64,000 nt of DNA from CAZJHX01 sp964545715. Its GTDB lineage: Bacteria > Myxococcota_A > UBA9042 > GCA-2863065. Made by a program: the position numbers and the translations under genes. The notes below the pieces were generated by a model. The model did not search any database and was not told where the DNA came from. It saw only the letters and a list, made by a program, of their open reading frames with translations. Below are positions 8,501 to 15,053 of the stretch, one piece after another; the first letter of the stretch is position 1; every line of letters begins with the position of its first letter. The DNA lies in the NCBI GenBank assembly GCA_964545715.1, contig CAZJHX010000028.1, positions 12,382 through 76,381 on the forward strand, given 5' to 3'.

Positions 8501-11342
8501 GGACGTGGAAGCGACGGTCGTTGGGCTGGTAGCTGAGCGGACCGGGTACCCGGTCGAGATGCTGGAGCTGGACCTCGATATGGAGGCCGACCTCGGGATC
8601 GACACGGTCAAGCAGGCCGAGCTGTTGGCGGAGCTCCGCGAGACGTTCGGCGTGGCGGCTGAGGATGGCCTGCAGCTGAAGGACTATCCGACCCTGCGCC
8701 ACGTTGTGAACTTCATGCAGAGCAAGTCATCGCCGGCGCCCGCAGCCGCCCCGGTTGCCGAGGCCGCGCCGCCCCGGCACACGCTGCCTGCTCGCGCGGG
8801 CACGGGTGGTCCGGTGCTGCCCACGCCGCCGATCGCGCCGCCCACGGGCGATCCGCTGACATTGGTTCGCGGCGCGTTGGCCAAGGTCTGCGGCATGCCG
8901 CCGTCGTCGCTGTCGATCCACCTGCGTCCGGGCCCCGACCTGGGCGTGCAGCTGTCAGACGTGTTCCCCGGCTTTGACCTGCCGGCGGATGCGTCGGTCG
9001 CCGACATCGTCGCCGTTCTCAGCGATGACACGGGAGCTAAAGCGCCGACGCCGGCGCCGATCGTGGCCCCCATCGCCGTCAGCAAGCCCGCTGCGGCGTC
9101 CGTGCTCGATGCCGACATGACGGGCGTGCAGCTCCGTCGTCTCGCCTGGCGACTGCGCGGCAACGGCGCCCGCTACGGCGCGACGGGCGTTGAGCCCAAA
9201 TCGGGAGATACTGTCGTGGTGATGGGCGATGACGCTCAGGTCGCCGAGCTGGTCGCCAAAGCCGTGCGCTCGACCGGCGCTACCGCCATGGTCGTGCCGA
9301 TTCCGGGGGAGGCGTCAGAGCTGCCTGCCGCCCGAGGGCTGATCTACCTGGGAGGCTCGTCCATCGGGCTCTTCCGTGCCGCGAAGGGGATGGCAGGCAC
9401 CCTGCAGAGCGGCGGCTTCGTGCTGGCGATCGGCGGGCGCGAGCTGGCCGGCTTCTGCAAGAGCCTGAGCTTGGAGTGGAGCGACGCGGCGCTGGTGAAA
9501 GCGGTGGTGACCGACGTGACCGCCACAGCTGAGCTGGCGACGCTGGTGATGGACGAGCTGGCTTACGACGGCGAGACGCGGGTCGTGCGCTGGGCCGGGG
9601 GCGCCCGGTGGGTCGAAGGCCTGCAGGTCGTGGAGTTGCCCGAGCCGGCGGAAGGTCGCGCCGAGTCCGCCACGTGGGTCGTCTCAGGCGGCGCGCGCGG
9701 GATCACGGCGGAGATCGTCCGTCAGGTCGCGACTCAGCGCGGAGGCTGCTTCCACCTGCTGGGCCGCACAGCGCTACAGACTCCCCTTCCGACGGCGCTG
9801 CCCGACGATGAGGCGGCGGCGCGCAAGGTCGTGCTGGACGAGCTCAAGGCGGCGGGCAAAAAGCCGGTGCCGACCGCGGTGCTGGCCGAGGTGAAGCGTC
9901 GTCGCGGACAGCGCGAGATCGCGGCGTTTATCCAGTCCCTGGAGGCGCTCCCGGGCGTCACGGCGACCTACCACGCGGCCGATGTCGCGGATGCGAGCGC
10001 GCTCAAGAAGGCCCTGGGGCATCTGAAGCGCGTGGACTATCTCGTGCACGCCGCTGGCATCGAGGTCAGCAAGACGATCGATCGCAAGACGGACGACGAG
10101 TTCGCCTATGTGACGTCTCCCAAGCTGATCGGGCTGGAGAGCTTGCTGTCGGCGCTCGATGGCGCCCACCTGGACACGATCGTTACGTTCGGCTCGGTGT
10201 CCGGTCGCTTCGGCAACTTCGGCCAGACCGACTACGCCGCTGCGAACGAGGGCATGGCCGATCGGCTGACTCAGCTCTCGCAGCGCACCCTGCAGATCGA
10301 CTGGACGGCCTGGTCCGGCGTGGGCATGGCCACCCGCGGGTCGGTCACCAAGATGCTGGAGGCCGCGGGCATCGGCTTCCTGCCGCCCGAGCAGGGCGTC
10401 ACGGCGTTTCGCCGGCTGGTGCTGGGCGGGGCGCAGGGCGAGATCGTGGTCGACAAGGGCCTGGGCCAGATGGAGCCGGCAGCGTATGAGCCCTCGCTGC
10501 CGACCGCCCCGACGTTCTTTGGCGAAGGCGCCGTCGTCACCGTCGAGGGTCAGGAGCTGGCTTTCGCGTGGCCGCTGGATGCCGGCGCGCGTTGGCTGGA
10601 CGATCACCGCATTGACGGCGTGGCGGTCCTGCCGGGCGTGATGGGCCTCGAGGCCTTCAGCCAGGCGTCGCTGGCGCTGGTTTCGGGCGCGCGCGTCTCG
10701 GGGTTCGAGGGGGTCGCGTTCAAAGTGCCGCTGAAGCTGTTCGGCGACCGGCCCGTCACCGCCTCCGTCCGCGTGCAGGCGATGGCGCCCCAGCGCGACG
10801 AGGGGACGCGCCTGCGCTGCCGTCTGGTCTCTCGGCACGTCTCCAAGGCCGGTGTCCCGCAAGGCCCGGAGCGCCTGCACTTCACCGCCACGGTGGTGCT
10901 GGCCGACAGCGTCTCGGTGACCCAGCCGGTGCGCCCCAACGGCGAGCCGATGCGCGGTAACGAGGCCGGCGACATCTACGATCGGTTGTTCCACGGCCAG
11001 TCCTTCCAGGTGCTGTCCGCCGCGGAGCGTTACGACGGCGGTCTGCGGGCGGCGGTCAACGGCGACCGGCTTCGCGCTCCTGCGACGGATCCGGCCAGCG
11101 CACCGATGGAGCTGGAGGCCCTCTTCCAGGCGGTCGGGCTCATGCAAGTCATGGATGACGGCTCCATGGGCCTGCCCTCCACGGCGAGCACCGTCACGAT
11201 CTACGGCGCCCCGGCCCGCCAGCGCCCGCTGGAGTGCTTTGTCACCCGCGCTGACGGCAACTTCGAGGCCCTGCTGAGAGACGAGAAGGGCCGTGTCTAT
11301 CTGGAGCTCAGCGGCTACGAGACCGCGACCCTGCCCAGCTGA
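2529..11342 (+). CDS. PfaA-like multidomain PUFA/secondary-lipid synthase (type I PKS)
   Basis: A ~2,937-residue iterative synthase. Domains in order: KS1 (Cys222, His356, His396); AT (GHSLGEYAA, Ser676); a second KS (TTACAST, Cys1134; His1285 and His1322) that keeps the catalytic triad; six tandem acyl-carrier repeats (about 1468-2067); a degenerate seventh ACP-like segment (about 2110-2165); a ketoreductase (VSGGARGIT near 2382, catalytic Tyr2569); and a C-terminal dehydratase (DDHRIDG, His2693, hot-dog fold). This resembles PfaA/omega-3 synthase subunits, except that the second KS sits inside the same chain. All carrier repeats show GIDT (or GIAT) where PUFA synthases have GIDS. Start: ATG 2529 has GGAGA 9-13 bases upstream; in-frame ATGs at 2508 and 2322 are possible. 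No enoyl reductase or CLF partner lies nearby; a phosphopantetheinyl transferase is at 23.7 kb. Confidence 0.9.
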   Translation: MAQRDGRHDIAIIGAGAVLPPDGAGVSSFLDLIETGGDAIIDVPQDRWVHDDHYDADASVPDKSYARIGGFVQNAPFKSFEFRIPPKVADSIDRVQKWALMATREALAQAGLTSSGSTQPEFNRERTAVLFGNSMGGEQVYRTAIRVHMNTVKRQIVDVPAFQQLDSAVRQQLLESIDESLRADLPPITEDSMAGELANCIAGRVASAFDLRGPSCSIDAACAGSLAAIHTAVHGLRAKSYDLAVVGGVDSNMGPESYVKFCKIGALSPDGSRPFDHGANGFVMGEGAAVFVLKRLEDALKDSDKVLAVIRGVGASSDGKGKGITAPNPRGQAQALRKAYSDAGLRPRDVSYVECHGTSTPVGDGVEVGCLKELFAEDGVPDASIPVGSVKSQIGHLKGAAGAAGMLKVVLSLMNKKRYPSINVSVPNPAVFADGALRVQTMAEPWDNPPNNVRRAGVSAFGFGGTNYHVLIEEGGAIGLKDLQHPAAAPASAPAEPAEESWGVAIVGAATRDELVGRLDQLATGGDADAVAGAADHRVAVVGQGAARDGLIALAKKSLPSANDKILSALSMRGVHYGQGKPGKVAFVFPGQGSQYPGMMRELYNRCPEVKRTLDEADEVMTPLLGHKLTDVMFGDDAEALKKTEITQPALLASDTALMRSLMAAGIQPDGAIGHSLGEYAALVCSGALSFADALTAVSARGREMSRVTVEDPGKMASVFAPSHVIERALEPITAAGGYVVCANRNSSSQTVIAGASASVDQACAALDAEGVKVVKLPVSMAFHTDIVAPAVEPLKRVLQRLDRKAPRIPVYKNIDGRPYPMGAGAADELVDILGRQVGSPVEFVKSLEQMWADGFTHFVEVGPRRVLTTFVTDVLGGRGAVALPTNIRKKGDIASFSAAIAALRAAGVRPQRPAAVKMRPKTERIVVTGASLGLPNRRGDVFDELNLDKLFDGHTFISDLPQDDVDGMVAQNVVRVKKDASGGGSFELLDNRDDAVHLVGRAGRMDLVEDFGLDERMVESFDQNTRLGVAAGLQALHDAYLPLVRTWRKTTTGGRLPTGWALPEEVGNETGVIFASAFAGMNAVVEELKAKQEQGDEYRYPRNFLLRVIVTAHAQLAQLIKAKGPNTQLTTACASTTTAMALAQDWIRAGRCRRVVVIGADDITSSNMADWFVTGFLAAGAATNEKLVENAALPFDRRRHGMIVGMGAVGMVLESAEAAEERGVTPIVELVGTQVANSAFHGTRLDTEHVAQTMCTLVDRSTRELGISSEELSSDLIFMSHETHTPARGGSAQAEVDALRAAFGSGADDVLVANTKGFTGHPMGAGLEDAVVLKALQYGKVPPIANLKEPDPDLMPLNLSAGGTHERRYALRLAAGFGSQIGMSLLKKVAHGDDRIADLSTLQAWLTRYGAKNRPQLEVVNRTLRIAEEELPTGAEFVLPHGPHRVAMEAPPVVEETPAAVVVATSFEQVRDVVLGIVSNRTGFPTELLQLDMDLEADLGIDTIKQGDILSETRLVFGLPVEREIQLKDYPTLRYAIERVCELTGVTAPAAAAPAPQTATASADVAERVIALVASRTGYPAEMLELDLDMEADLGIDTVKQAEILAELRETFGLPEDQELTLKDTPTLRHVIEYLSGNAAPVAVPVPVAAPVVVAAEDRTEAVVALVANRTGYPAEMLELDLDMEADLGIDTVKQAEILAELRENFGLPEDTELKLKDYPTLRHVADYVNSQGGGAKPAPAPVAAPVTPAPVAPVPVAAAAADTRNLEERVVNLVASRTGYPAEMLELDLDMEADLGIDTVKQAEILAELREEFALPENQELQLSEYPTLRHVIGYVSSRAPSEQPTLKVEENIAAALEAAPKVVVPWPVTQSAPTPVSPAPVASTANLEADVVALVADRTGYPAEMLELDLDMEADRGIATVTQAELMAELRERFALPESQEIQLKDYPTLRHVIAYVGQHSATASTPAAAPEPVAAAAVAPVSAPVSADVEATVVGLVAERTGYPVEMLELDLDMEADLGIDTVKQAELLAELRETFGVAAEDGLQLKDYPTLRHVVNFMQSKSSPAPAAAPVAEAAPPRHTLPARAGTGGPVLPTPPIAPPTGDPLTLVRGALAKVCGMPPSSLSIHLRPGPDLGVQLSDVFPGFDLPADASVADIVAVLSDDTGAKAPTPAPIVAPIAVSKPAAASVLDADMTGVQLRRLAWRLRGNGARYGATGVEPKSGDTVVVMGDDAQVAELVAKAVRSTGATAMVVPIPGEASELPAARGLIYLGGSSIGLFRAAKGMAGTLQSGGFVLAIGGRELAGFCKSLSLEWSDAALVKAVVTDVTATAELATLVMDELAYDGETRVVRWAGGARWVEGLQVVELPEPAEGRAESATWVVSGGARGITAEIVRQVATQRGGCFHLLGRTALQTPLPTALPDDEAAARKVVLDELKAAGKKPVPTAVLAEVKRRRGQREIAAFIQSLEALPGVTATYHAADVADASALKKALGHLKRVDYLVHAAGIEVSKTIDRKTDDEFAYVTSPKLIGLESLLSALDGAHLDTIVTFGSVSGRFGNFGQTDYAAANEGMADRLTQLSQRTLQIDWTAWSGVGMATRGSVTKMLEAAGIGFLPPEQGVTAFRRLVLGGAQGEIVVDKGLGQMEPAAYEPSLPTAPTFFGEGAVVTVEGQELAFAWPLDAGARWLDDHRIDGVAVLPGVMGLEAFSQASLALVSGARVSGFEGVAFKVPLKLFGDRPVTASVRVQAMAPQRDEGTRLRCRLVSRHVSKAGVPQGPERLHFTATVVLADSVSVTQPVRPNGEPMRGNEAGDIYDRLFHGQSFQVLSAAERYDGGLRAAVNGDRLRAPATDPASAPMELEALFQAVGLMQVMDDGSMGLPSTASTVTIYGAPARQRPLECFVTRADGNFEALLRDEKGRVYLELSGYETATLPS
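6930..8730 (+). repeat. Six tandem acyl-carrier-protein coding repeats
   Basis: Six ~70-residue carrier repeats are joined by Ala/Pro-rich linkers. The cores are highly alike (RTGYPAEMLELDLDMEAD then LGIDTVKQAE). Thr at the expected attachment site falls at residues 1504, 1599, 1693, 1801, 1923 and 2026 of the synthase. The first copy diverges (DTIKQGDI). The fifth is damaged: LGIDTVKQ reads RGIATVTQ. The strong nucleotide similarity among copies 2-6 suggests recent duplication or gene conversion. Confidence 0.85.
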
Positions 11343-11436
11343 TCGTGACTCTCATCTGAGAGCCGGTCTCGCGATTGCCTAAAGTCGGCGAAACACTGAC
11401 CCGAATCAATGTTACGTAACGATACGTGAGGTTGGA

Positions 11437-13452
11437 ATGAGGTCAGCAAAAGATGCAGTCGAGCGCGTCCTGAACCAGCACGCGCTGTTGCTTGTCGCGT
11501 GCCTTTTGCTGTGCGGCGTGCTTGCCATGGGCTGGTATCACTCCACCCAGCAGGACAAGCTGGTCAAGGACACCGCGCTCCAGCAGGCCGACATTTATGC
11601 GCGAGCGTTGGCCGAGTTCCGCACGCTGTATACGTCCAAGGTCGTCAAGGTCGCCAAAAAGCACGGTCTGACGGTGACCCACGACTACGAGGACAAAGAG
11701 GCGGCCATCCCGCTACCTGCGACGCTGAGCATGTTGCTGGGCAACCGCATCGGGGAGCAGTCCTCCGGCATTCAGACGTCGCTCTACAGTCGCTATCCTT
11801 TTCCCTGGCGGGTAAAGACGGGCGGACTGCAGGACGACTTCGCCCGGGACGCGTGGGTTGCTCTGAATGAGCGGCCGGACGAGCCGTTTCACCGCATCGA
11901 GGTGGTCGACGGTCGCCAGTCTTTGCGATATGCCATCGCGGACCGCATGCGCCCTGCCTGCGTGAACTGCCACAACACACACCCTGACACGCCGAAGCGG
12001 GACTGGACAGCCGGGGACGTGCGCGGCGTGCTCGAGGTCGCCTATCCCATCGATACCGCGGTCGCAGCCGCCGCCTCATCATCGCGCCGGAGCCTGGCGG
12101 TCATCGCCGTGACCATCCTGGCGGCGCTGCTGGTGCTGGCGGTCGTCTTTGGTCGCCAGCGCCGGTTCTCCGTGCAGCTGGAGCGTACCGTGGCCCAGCG
12201 CACCGCACAGCTGGCCGCGGAAGAGAGCTTCAGTCGCGCCGTCGTCGAGAACATCGGCGACGCCATCGTCACCATCGACGAGTCGGGGCGCGTCCTCTTC
12301 TACAACGACGCCGCAGAGTCCATTTTCGGGCACCCGAAGAGCGCGGCTGTACGGGCCGAATTGGGTGTGCTCATCCCGCTGGCAGGCGCGCGCGAGGGGA
12401 CGCTGACGGACTATCTCACCGGGACCCAGCGCGTCGGTGATGACCGACGGCAACGTCTTGAAGTGCTCAGAAGCGATGGCGAAGAGGTTGTGATCGAGTT
12501 CGACGTGCGCCGCATGACGGGTGAACACACGCTCTACGTGGCAGTGATCCGAGATCTCACCGAGGTCGTTGCCAAGGATCGCAAGATGCGCGCGCTCAAC
12601 GAGGAGCTGATGCGGGCGTCGCGGCAAGCCGGGATGGCTGAGGTGGCGACGGGCGTGCTGCACAACGTGGGCAACGTGCTGAACAGCGTGAATGTGTCCG
12701 CGTCCATGGTTTATGAAAAGCTCCAGCAGTCCAAGCTGGGCAGCCTCGAGGCGACGGTCGGCCTGCTGGCGGACAACTCGGACAATCTGCCCGAATTCCT
12801 CGGCGCCGACCGCCGCGGCAAGCTGGTCATTCCGATGCTCAGCCGTCTCGCGGGTCGCCTCCGCGAAGAGCAACAGCAGATGTTGGTCGAAAACCAGCTC
12901 GTGCGTGAGCGGGTTGGTCACATCAAGAGCATCGTCTCCAAACAACAGAAGCACGCCAAGTTCGCCGCCGTGGTGGAGCAGTGCTCCGTTCGAGAGCTGA
13001 TCGACGACGCCGTCGCGGTGGTCGGCTCCAGCCTGAAGCGGCATGAAATCGAGCTGGTCCGGCAGGGCGACGAGGACGCTCTGGTGACCGTGGACCGGCA
13101 CATCGTGTTGCAGATCCTGGTCAACCTGGTCAAGAACTCCAAACAGGCGATCGAGCTCAGTGCATCAGAGCGCCGGCAGATAACGATTGTGTCGAGTGTG
13201 ACCGACCGCCTGACCATCAGCGTGACGGACACGGGCATTGGAATCGCCGCCGACAACCTCGAGCGGATGTTTACGCACGGGTTCACCACAAAGTCCGACG
13301 GACATGGCTTTGGGCTGCACAACTCGGCGCTTGGAGCCCAGGACCTGGGCGGCACGCTGTCGTGCACATCCGCCGGCATAGGACAGGGCGCAACCTTCAC
13401 CTTGGACATGCCCGCTACCGCAAAGAACAAGTCGAACCAGGAGGCCGCATGA
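11437..13452 (+). CDS. DUF3365-PAS sensor histidine kinase
   Basis: A 671-residue membrane histidine kinase. A first membrane helix spans residues ~13-33. A periplasmic DUF3365-like sensor domain follows and contains a c-type haem motif CVNCH (Cys175, Cys178, His179). A second helix lies at ~213-235, then a PAS domain (~265-380). The dimerisation box carries His409 (LHNVGNVLN). The ATPase domain has an N box (LVNLVKNSKQA), G1 (DTGIGIA) and G2 (GHGFGLH). The haem-type sensor suggests redox or gas sensing. It overlaps the next gene by ATGA, so it is translationally coupled to a receiver protein, its probable partner. Start: ATG 11437, with a weak GAGG-type site upstream. Confidence 0.9.
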   Translation: MRSAKDAVERVLNQHALLLVACLLLCGVLAMGWYHSTQQDKLVKDTALQQADIYARALAEFRTLYTSKVVKVAKKHGLTVTHDYEDKEAAIPLPATLSMLLGNRIGEQSSGIQTSLYSRYPFPWRVKTGGLQDDFARDAWVALNERPDEPFHRIEVVDGRQSLRYAIADRMRPACVNCHNTHPDTPKRDWTAGDVRGVLEVAYPIDTAVAAAASSSRRSLAVIAVTILAALLVLAVVFGRQRRFSVQLERTVAQRTAQLAAEESFSRAVVENIGDAIVTIDESGRVLFYNDAAESIFGHPKSAAVRAELGVLIPLAGAREGTLTDYLTGTQRVGDDRRQRLEVLRSDGEEVVIEFDVRRMTGEHTLYVAVIRDLTEVVAKDRKMRALNEELMRASRQAGMAEVATGVLHNVGNVLNSVNVSASMVYEKLQQSKLGSLEATVGLLADNSDNLPEFLGADRRGKLVIPMLSRLAGRLREEQQQMLVENQLVRERVGHIKSIVSKQQKHAKFAAVVEQCSVRELIDDAVAVVGSSLKRHEIELVRQGDEDALVTVDRHIVLQILVNLVKNSKQAIELSASERRQITIVSSVTDRLTISVTDTGIGIAADNLERMFTHGFTTKSDGHGFGLHNSALGAQDLGGTLSCTSAGIGQGATFTLDMPATAKNKSNQEAA

Positions 13453-13970
13453 ACGCAGCACGCGTCATAGTCATCGATGACAACGAGGCGATTCACGACG
13501 ATTTTCGCAAGATACTCGCCACCGAGGCGGACTTTGAGTGCGATGAGCTCGCTGCGCTGGAGGCCGAGCTGTTGGGCCTGACCCCGGAGCCGGAGGGCGC
13601 GCAGGGGTTTGCTGTCGATAGCGCCATCTCAGGCGAGGCCGGGCTCAAGCTGGTCGAGGCGTCCGCGCAGACAGACCGGCCGTACAACGTGGCTTTCGTC
13701 GACGTTCGGATGCCCGGCGGTTGGGACGGAATCGAAACCGCCCAGCGCCTGTGGGCCGCCGACCCATCCCTTCAGATCGTGATCTGCACGGCGTACTCCG
13801 ATTACACGTGGCAGGACATGACCGGGCGCCTCGGTGCTCCCGGTCGCTGGCTCATTCTAAAGAAGCCGTTCGAGATCATGGAGGTCCGGCAGATGGCTCA
13901 TTCGCTCGTGGAGAAGTGGACCTTCCGTCGCGAAGTTGAGAGCCGGCGCGCGCTCAGCGGCGGTCGATAA
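13449..13970 (+). CDS. Stand-alone response-regulator receiver protein
   Basis: A 173-residue single-domain receiver. The N-terminal acidic pocket is VIDDNE, the phospho-acceptor is Asp85 (FVDVRMPGG), the Thr switch lies in VICTAYSD and the conserved Lys in LKKPFE. The acceptor sits later than the usual ~54 because of an insertion of about 30 residues (EPEGAQGFAVDSA region). No output domain is present; a short basic helix ends the protein. The start ATG overlaps the kinase stop (ATGA), so it is co-translated with the haem-type kinase and probably phosphorylated by it. Confidence 0.88.
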   Translation: MNAARVIVIDDNEAIHDDFRKILATEADFECDELAALEAELLGLTPEPEGAQGFAVDSAISGEAGLKLVEASAQTDRPYNVAFVDVRMPGGWDGIETAQRLWAADPSLQIVICTAYSDYTWQDMTGRLGAPGRWLILKKPFEIMEVRQMAHSLVEKWTFRREVESRRALSGGR

Positions 13971-14040
13971 CGGTCGCTTGCGCTCGACATATGCGCTGAC
14001 GATCGGCACAGTGTGCGACGAATAGACCAACTGGGATGCC

Positions 14041-14403
14041 ATGAGGAAAGTACGTCAACAGTTTTGGGCCCCGGCAGCTGCCACAGCGGTGCTCGTCGTT
14101 TCGCTGGCCGGATGGAGCTCCGCGGATGCGGCCGACAGGCAGCCCGTCGTCAGTCCGGAGGAGTGCTCCGTCAAGCTTGCCGTCACCGGCATGGGGTGAA
14201 GCGAGGGCTGCCCCCCGCGCGTGACGCGGGCACTGAAAACAGTTGAGGGCGTCAAGACCGTCAAAGTCCACTTCGCCGAAGCAAAGGCGGATGTACTGAT
14301 GGCCAGGTCAGCATGCATCAAGAGCTCTTTTGATGCGATGACCGCTGCGCTCAAGAAGGCCGGCTACGGTGGGCGCGTCCTCAAGGTTTCGAAAGCCAAA
14401 TAA
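14041..14403 (+). CDS. Exported heavy-metal-associated (HMA) protein, putative selenoprotein
   Basis: Reading through one in-frame TGA (14197-14199, codon 53) gives a 120-residue protein. It has a signal peptide (cleavage near SSADA/ADR), then an HMA/MerP-like ferredoxin fold. The metal-binding loop reads VTGMG-[UGA]-SEGCPPRV, the place where HMA proteins carry GMxCxxC or GMxCxxxC. The rest is typical HMA (RALKTVEGVKTVKVHF ... ADV ... AALKKAGYGG). The UGA therefore replaces exactly the first metal-binding Cys, which argues for selenocysteine rather than a random nonsense mutation. A GC-rich hairpin at the right distance follows. No selA/B/C/D gene is in the window, so decoding capacity is unproven. 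It lies 70 bp downstream of the kinase/receiver pair on the same strand. Confidence 0.65.
14209..14232 (+). promoter_or_regulatory. SECIS-like hairpin after the in-frame UGA
   Basis: About 10 nt after the UGA a hairpin can form: CCCGCG (14214-14219) pairs with CGCGGG (14225-14230) around a CGUGA loop. Two further pairs (14209-14210 with 14231-14232) lie across a 3-nt bulge. The apical loop is ~21 nt from the UGA and contains GU, compatible with the loose bacterial SECIS pattern. GC-rich DNA forms hairpins easily, so this is supportive only. Confidence 0.45.
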
Positions 14404-14415
14404 GGGCGGCCGGTC

Positions 14416-15045
14416 TCACCCGAGCCGCGTGCCCGTCGCGATGAATGTGCGGCCGCCGTGAATATGCGGCGAGCCCGTCACCCAGCGCAGCTCAAAGTCC
14501 GTGGAGCAAGCCTCCAGAGGCTCCCACACCTTTCGTTTTAGATCGGCGCGCGCCATCAGCTGCACGATCGACGTCTGCGGCACCCACCTCTCGGCGTGCA
14601 CGTCGAAGATCACGTAGCGACCGCCGGGGCGCAGCAGCGCGAAGGTCTGCTCGAAGACCCGCTCCCAATCCGGGATGACCGATAGCCCCAACGCGCACAG
14701 CACGCCGTCGACCGCCACCGGGCCGCCGCAAGCCGCTTCCAGATCGCTTGCTGTCAGCTCTCGCGCATCGCGCTCGAGCAGGGTGACGTGCTGCCACTGT
14801 GCCTTCTGGACGCGTTTTTTTGCGCGCGCGAGCATTCCGGCCGAGAAGTCGACGCCGATGACACGGCCGCCGTCGCCCATTGCGGCGATCAGATGCGGCA
14901 GGTTCTGGCCCGTGCCGCACGCCAGGTCGATGACCGTGCTGCCGGCCGCGGGATTCAGCGCCGCGACCGCCTCGTCCCGATAGCTGCGATACAGGCGCTC
15001 CAGCGACAGATCGTAAAACCAGGAGAAGACGTCGTACCAGGCCAT
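14416..15045 (-). CDS. Class I SAM-dependent methyltransferase
   Basis: A 209-residue methyltransferase. Motif I is VIDLACGTGQN (about 39-49), motif post-I is VIGVDFSAGML (about 65-75), and the later strands (VDGVLCALGLS, LLRPGGRYVIFDV) are intact. The layout is of the UbiE/phospholipid N-methyltransferase-like type; the substrate cannot be told. Start: ATG at 15045 has GAGGAG six bases upstream, overlapping the stop of the preceding minus-strand gene (8-base gap). The two are therefore one operon. A longer in-frame extension lies inside the neighbouring gene and is not the start. Confidence 0.85.
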   Translation of the reverse strand: MAWYDVFSWFYDLSLERLYRSYRDEAVAALNPAAGSTVIDLACGTGQNLPHLIAAMGDGGRVIGVDFSAGMLARAKKRVQKAQWQHVTLLERDARELTASDLEAACGGPVAVDGVLCALGLSVIPDWERVFEQTFALLRPGGRYVIFDVHAERWVPQTSIVQLMARADLKRKVWEPLEACSTDFELRWVTGSPHIHGGRTFIATGTRLG

Positions 15046-15053
15046 GGGACTCC

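Noticed and set aside
4644..8702. A >1,300-codon open frame antisense to the lipid synthase
   Set aside because: It is the shadow of a GC-rich coding strand: Arg/His/Gln/Val-rich, no domain, no ribosome site, and the plus strand encodes obvious KS/AT/ACP domains.
11349..11362. CTCTCATCTGAGAG hairpin after the synthase as a terminator
   Set aside because: Only a 5-bp stem with a 4-nt loop and no U-run; too weak to call.
14041..14199. Treating the HMA gene as a simple nonsense pseudogene
   Set aside because: The UGA replaces exactly the metal-ligand Cys and coding continues without any other damage; selenocysteine explains this better, though it remains unproven.
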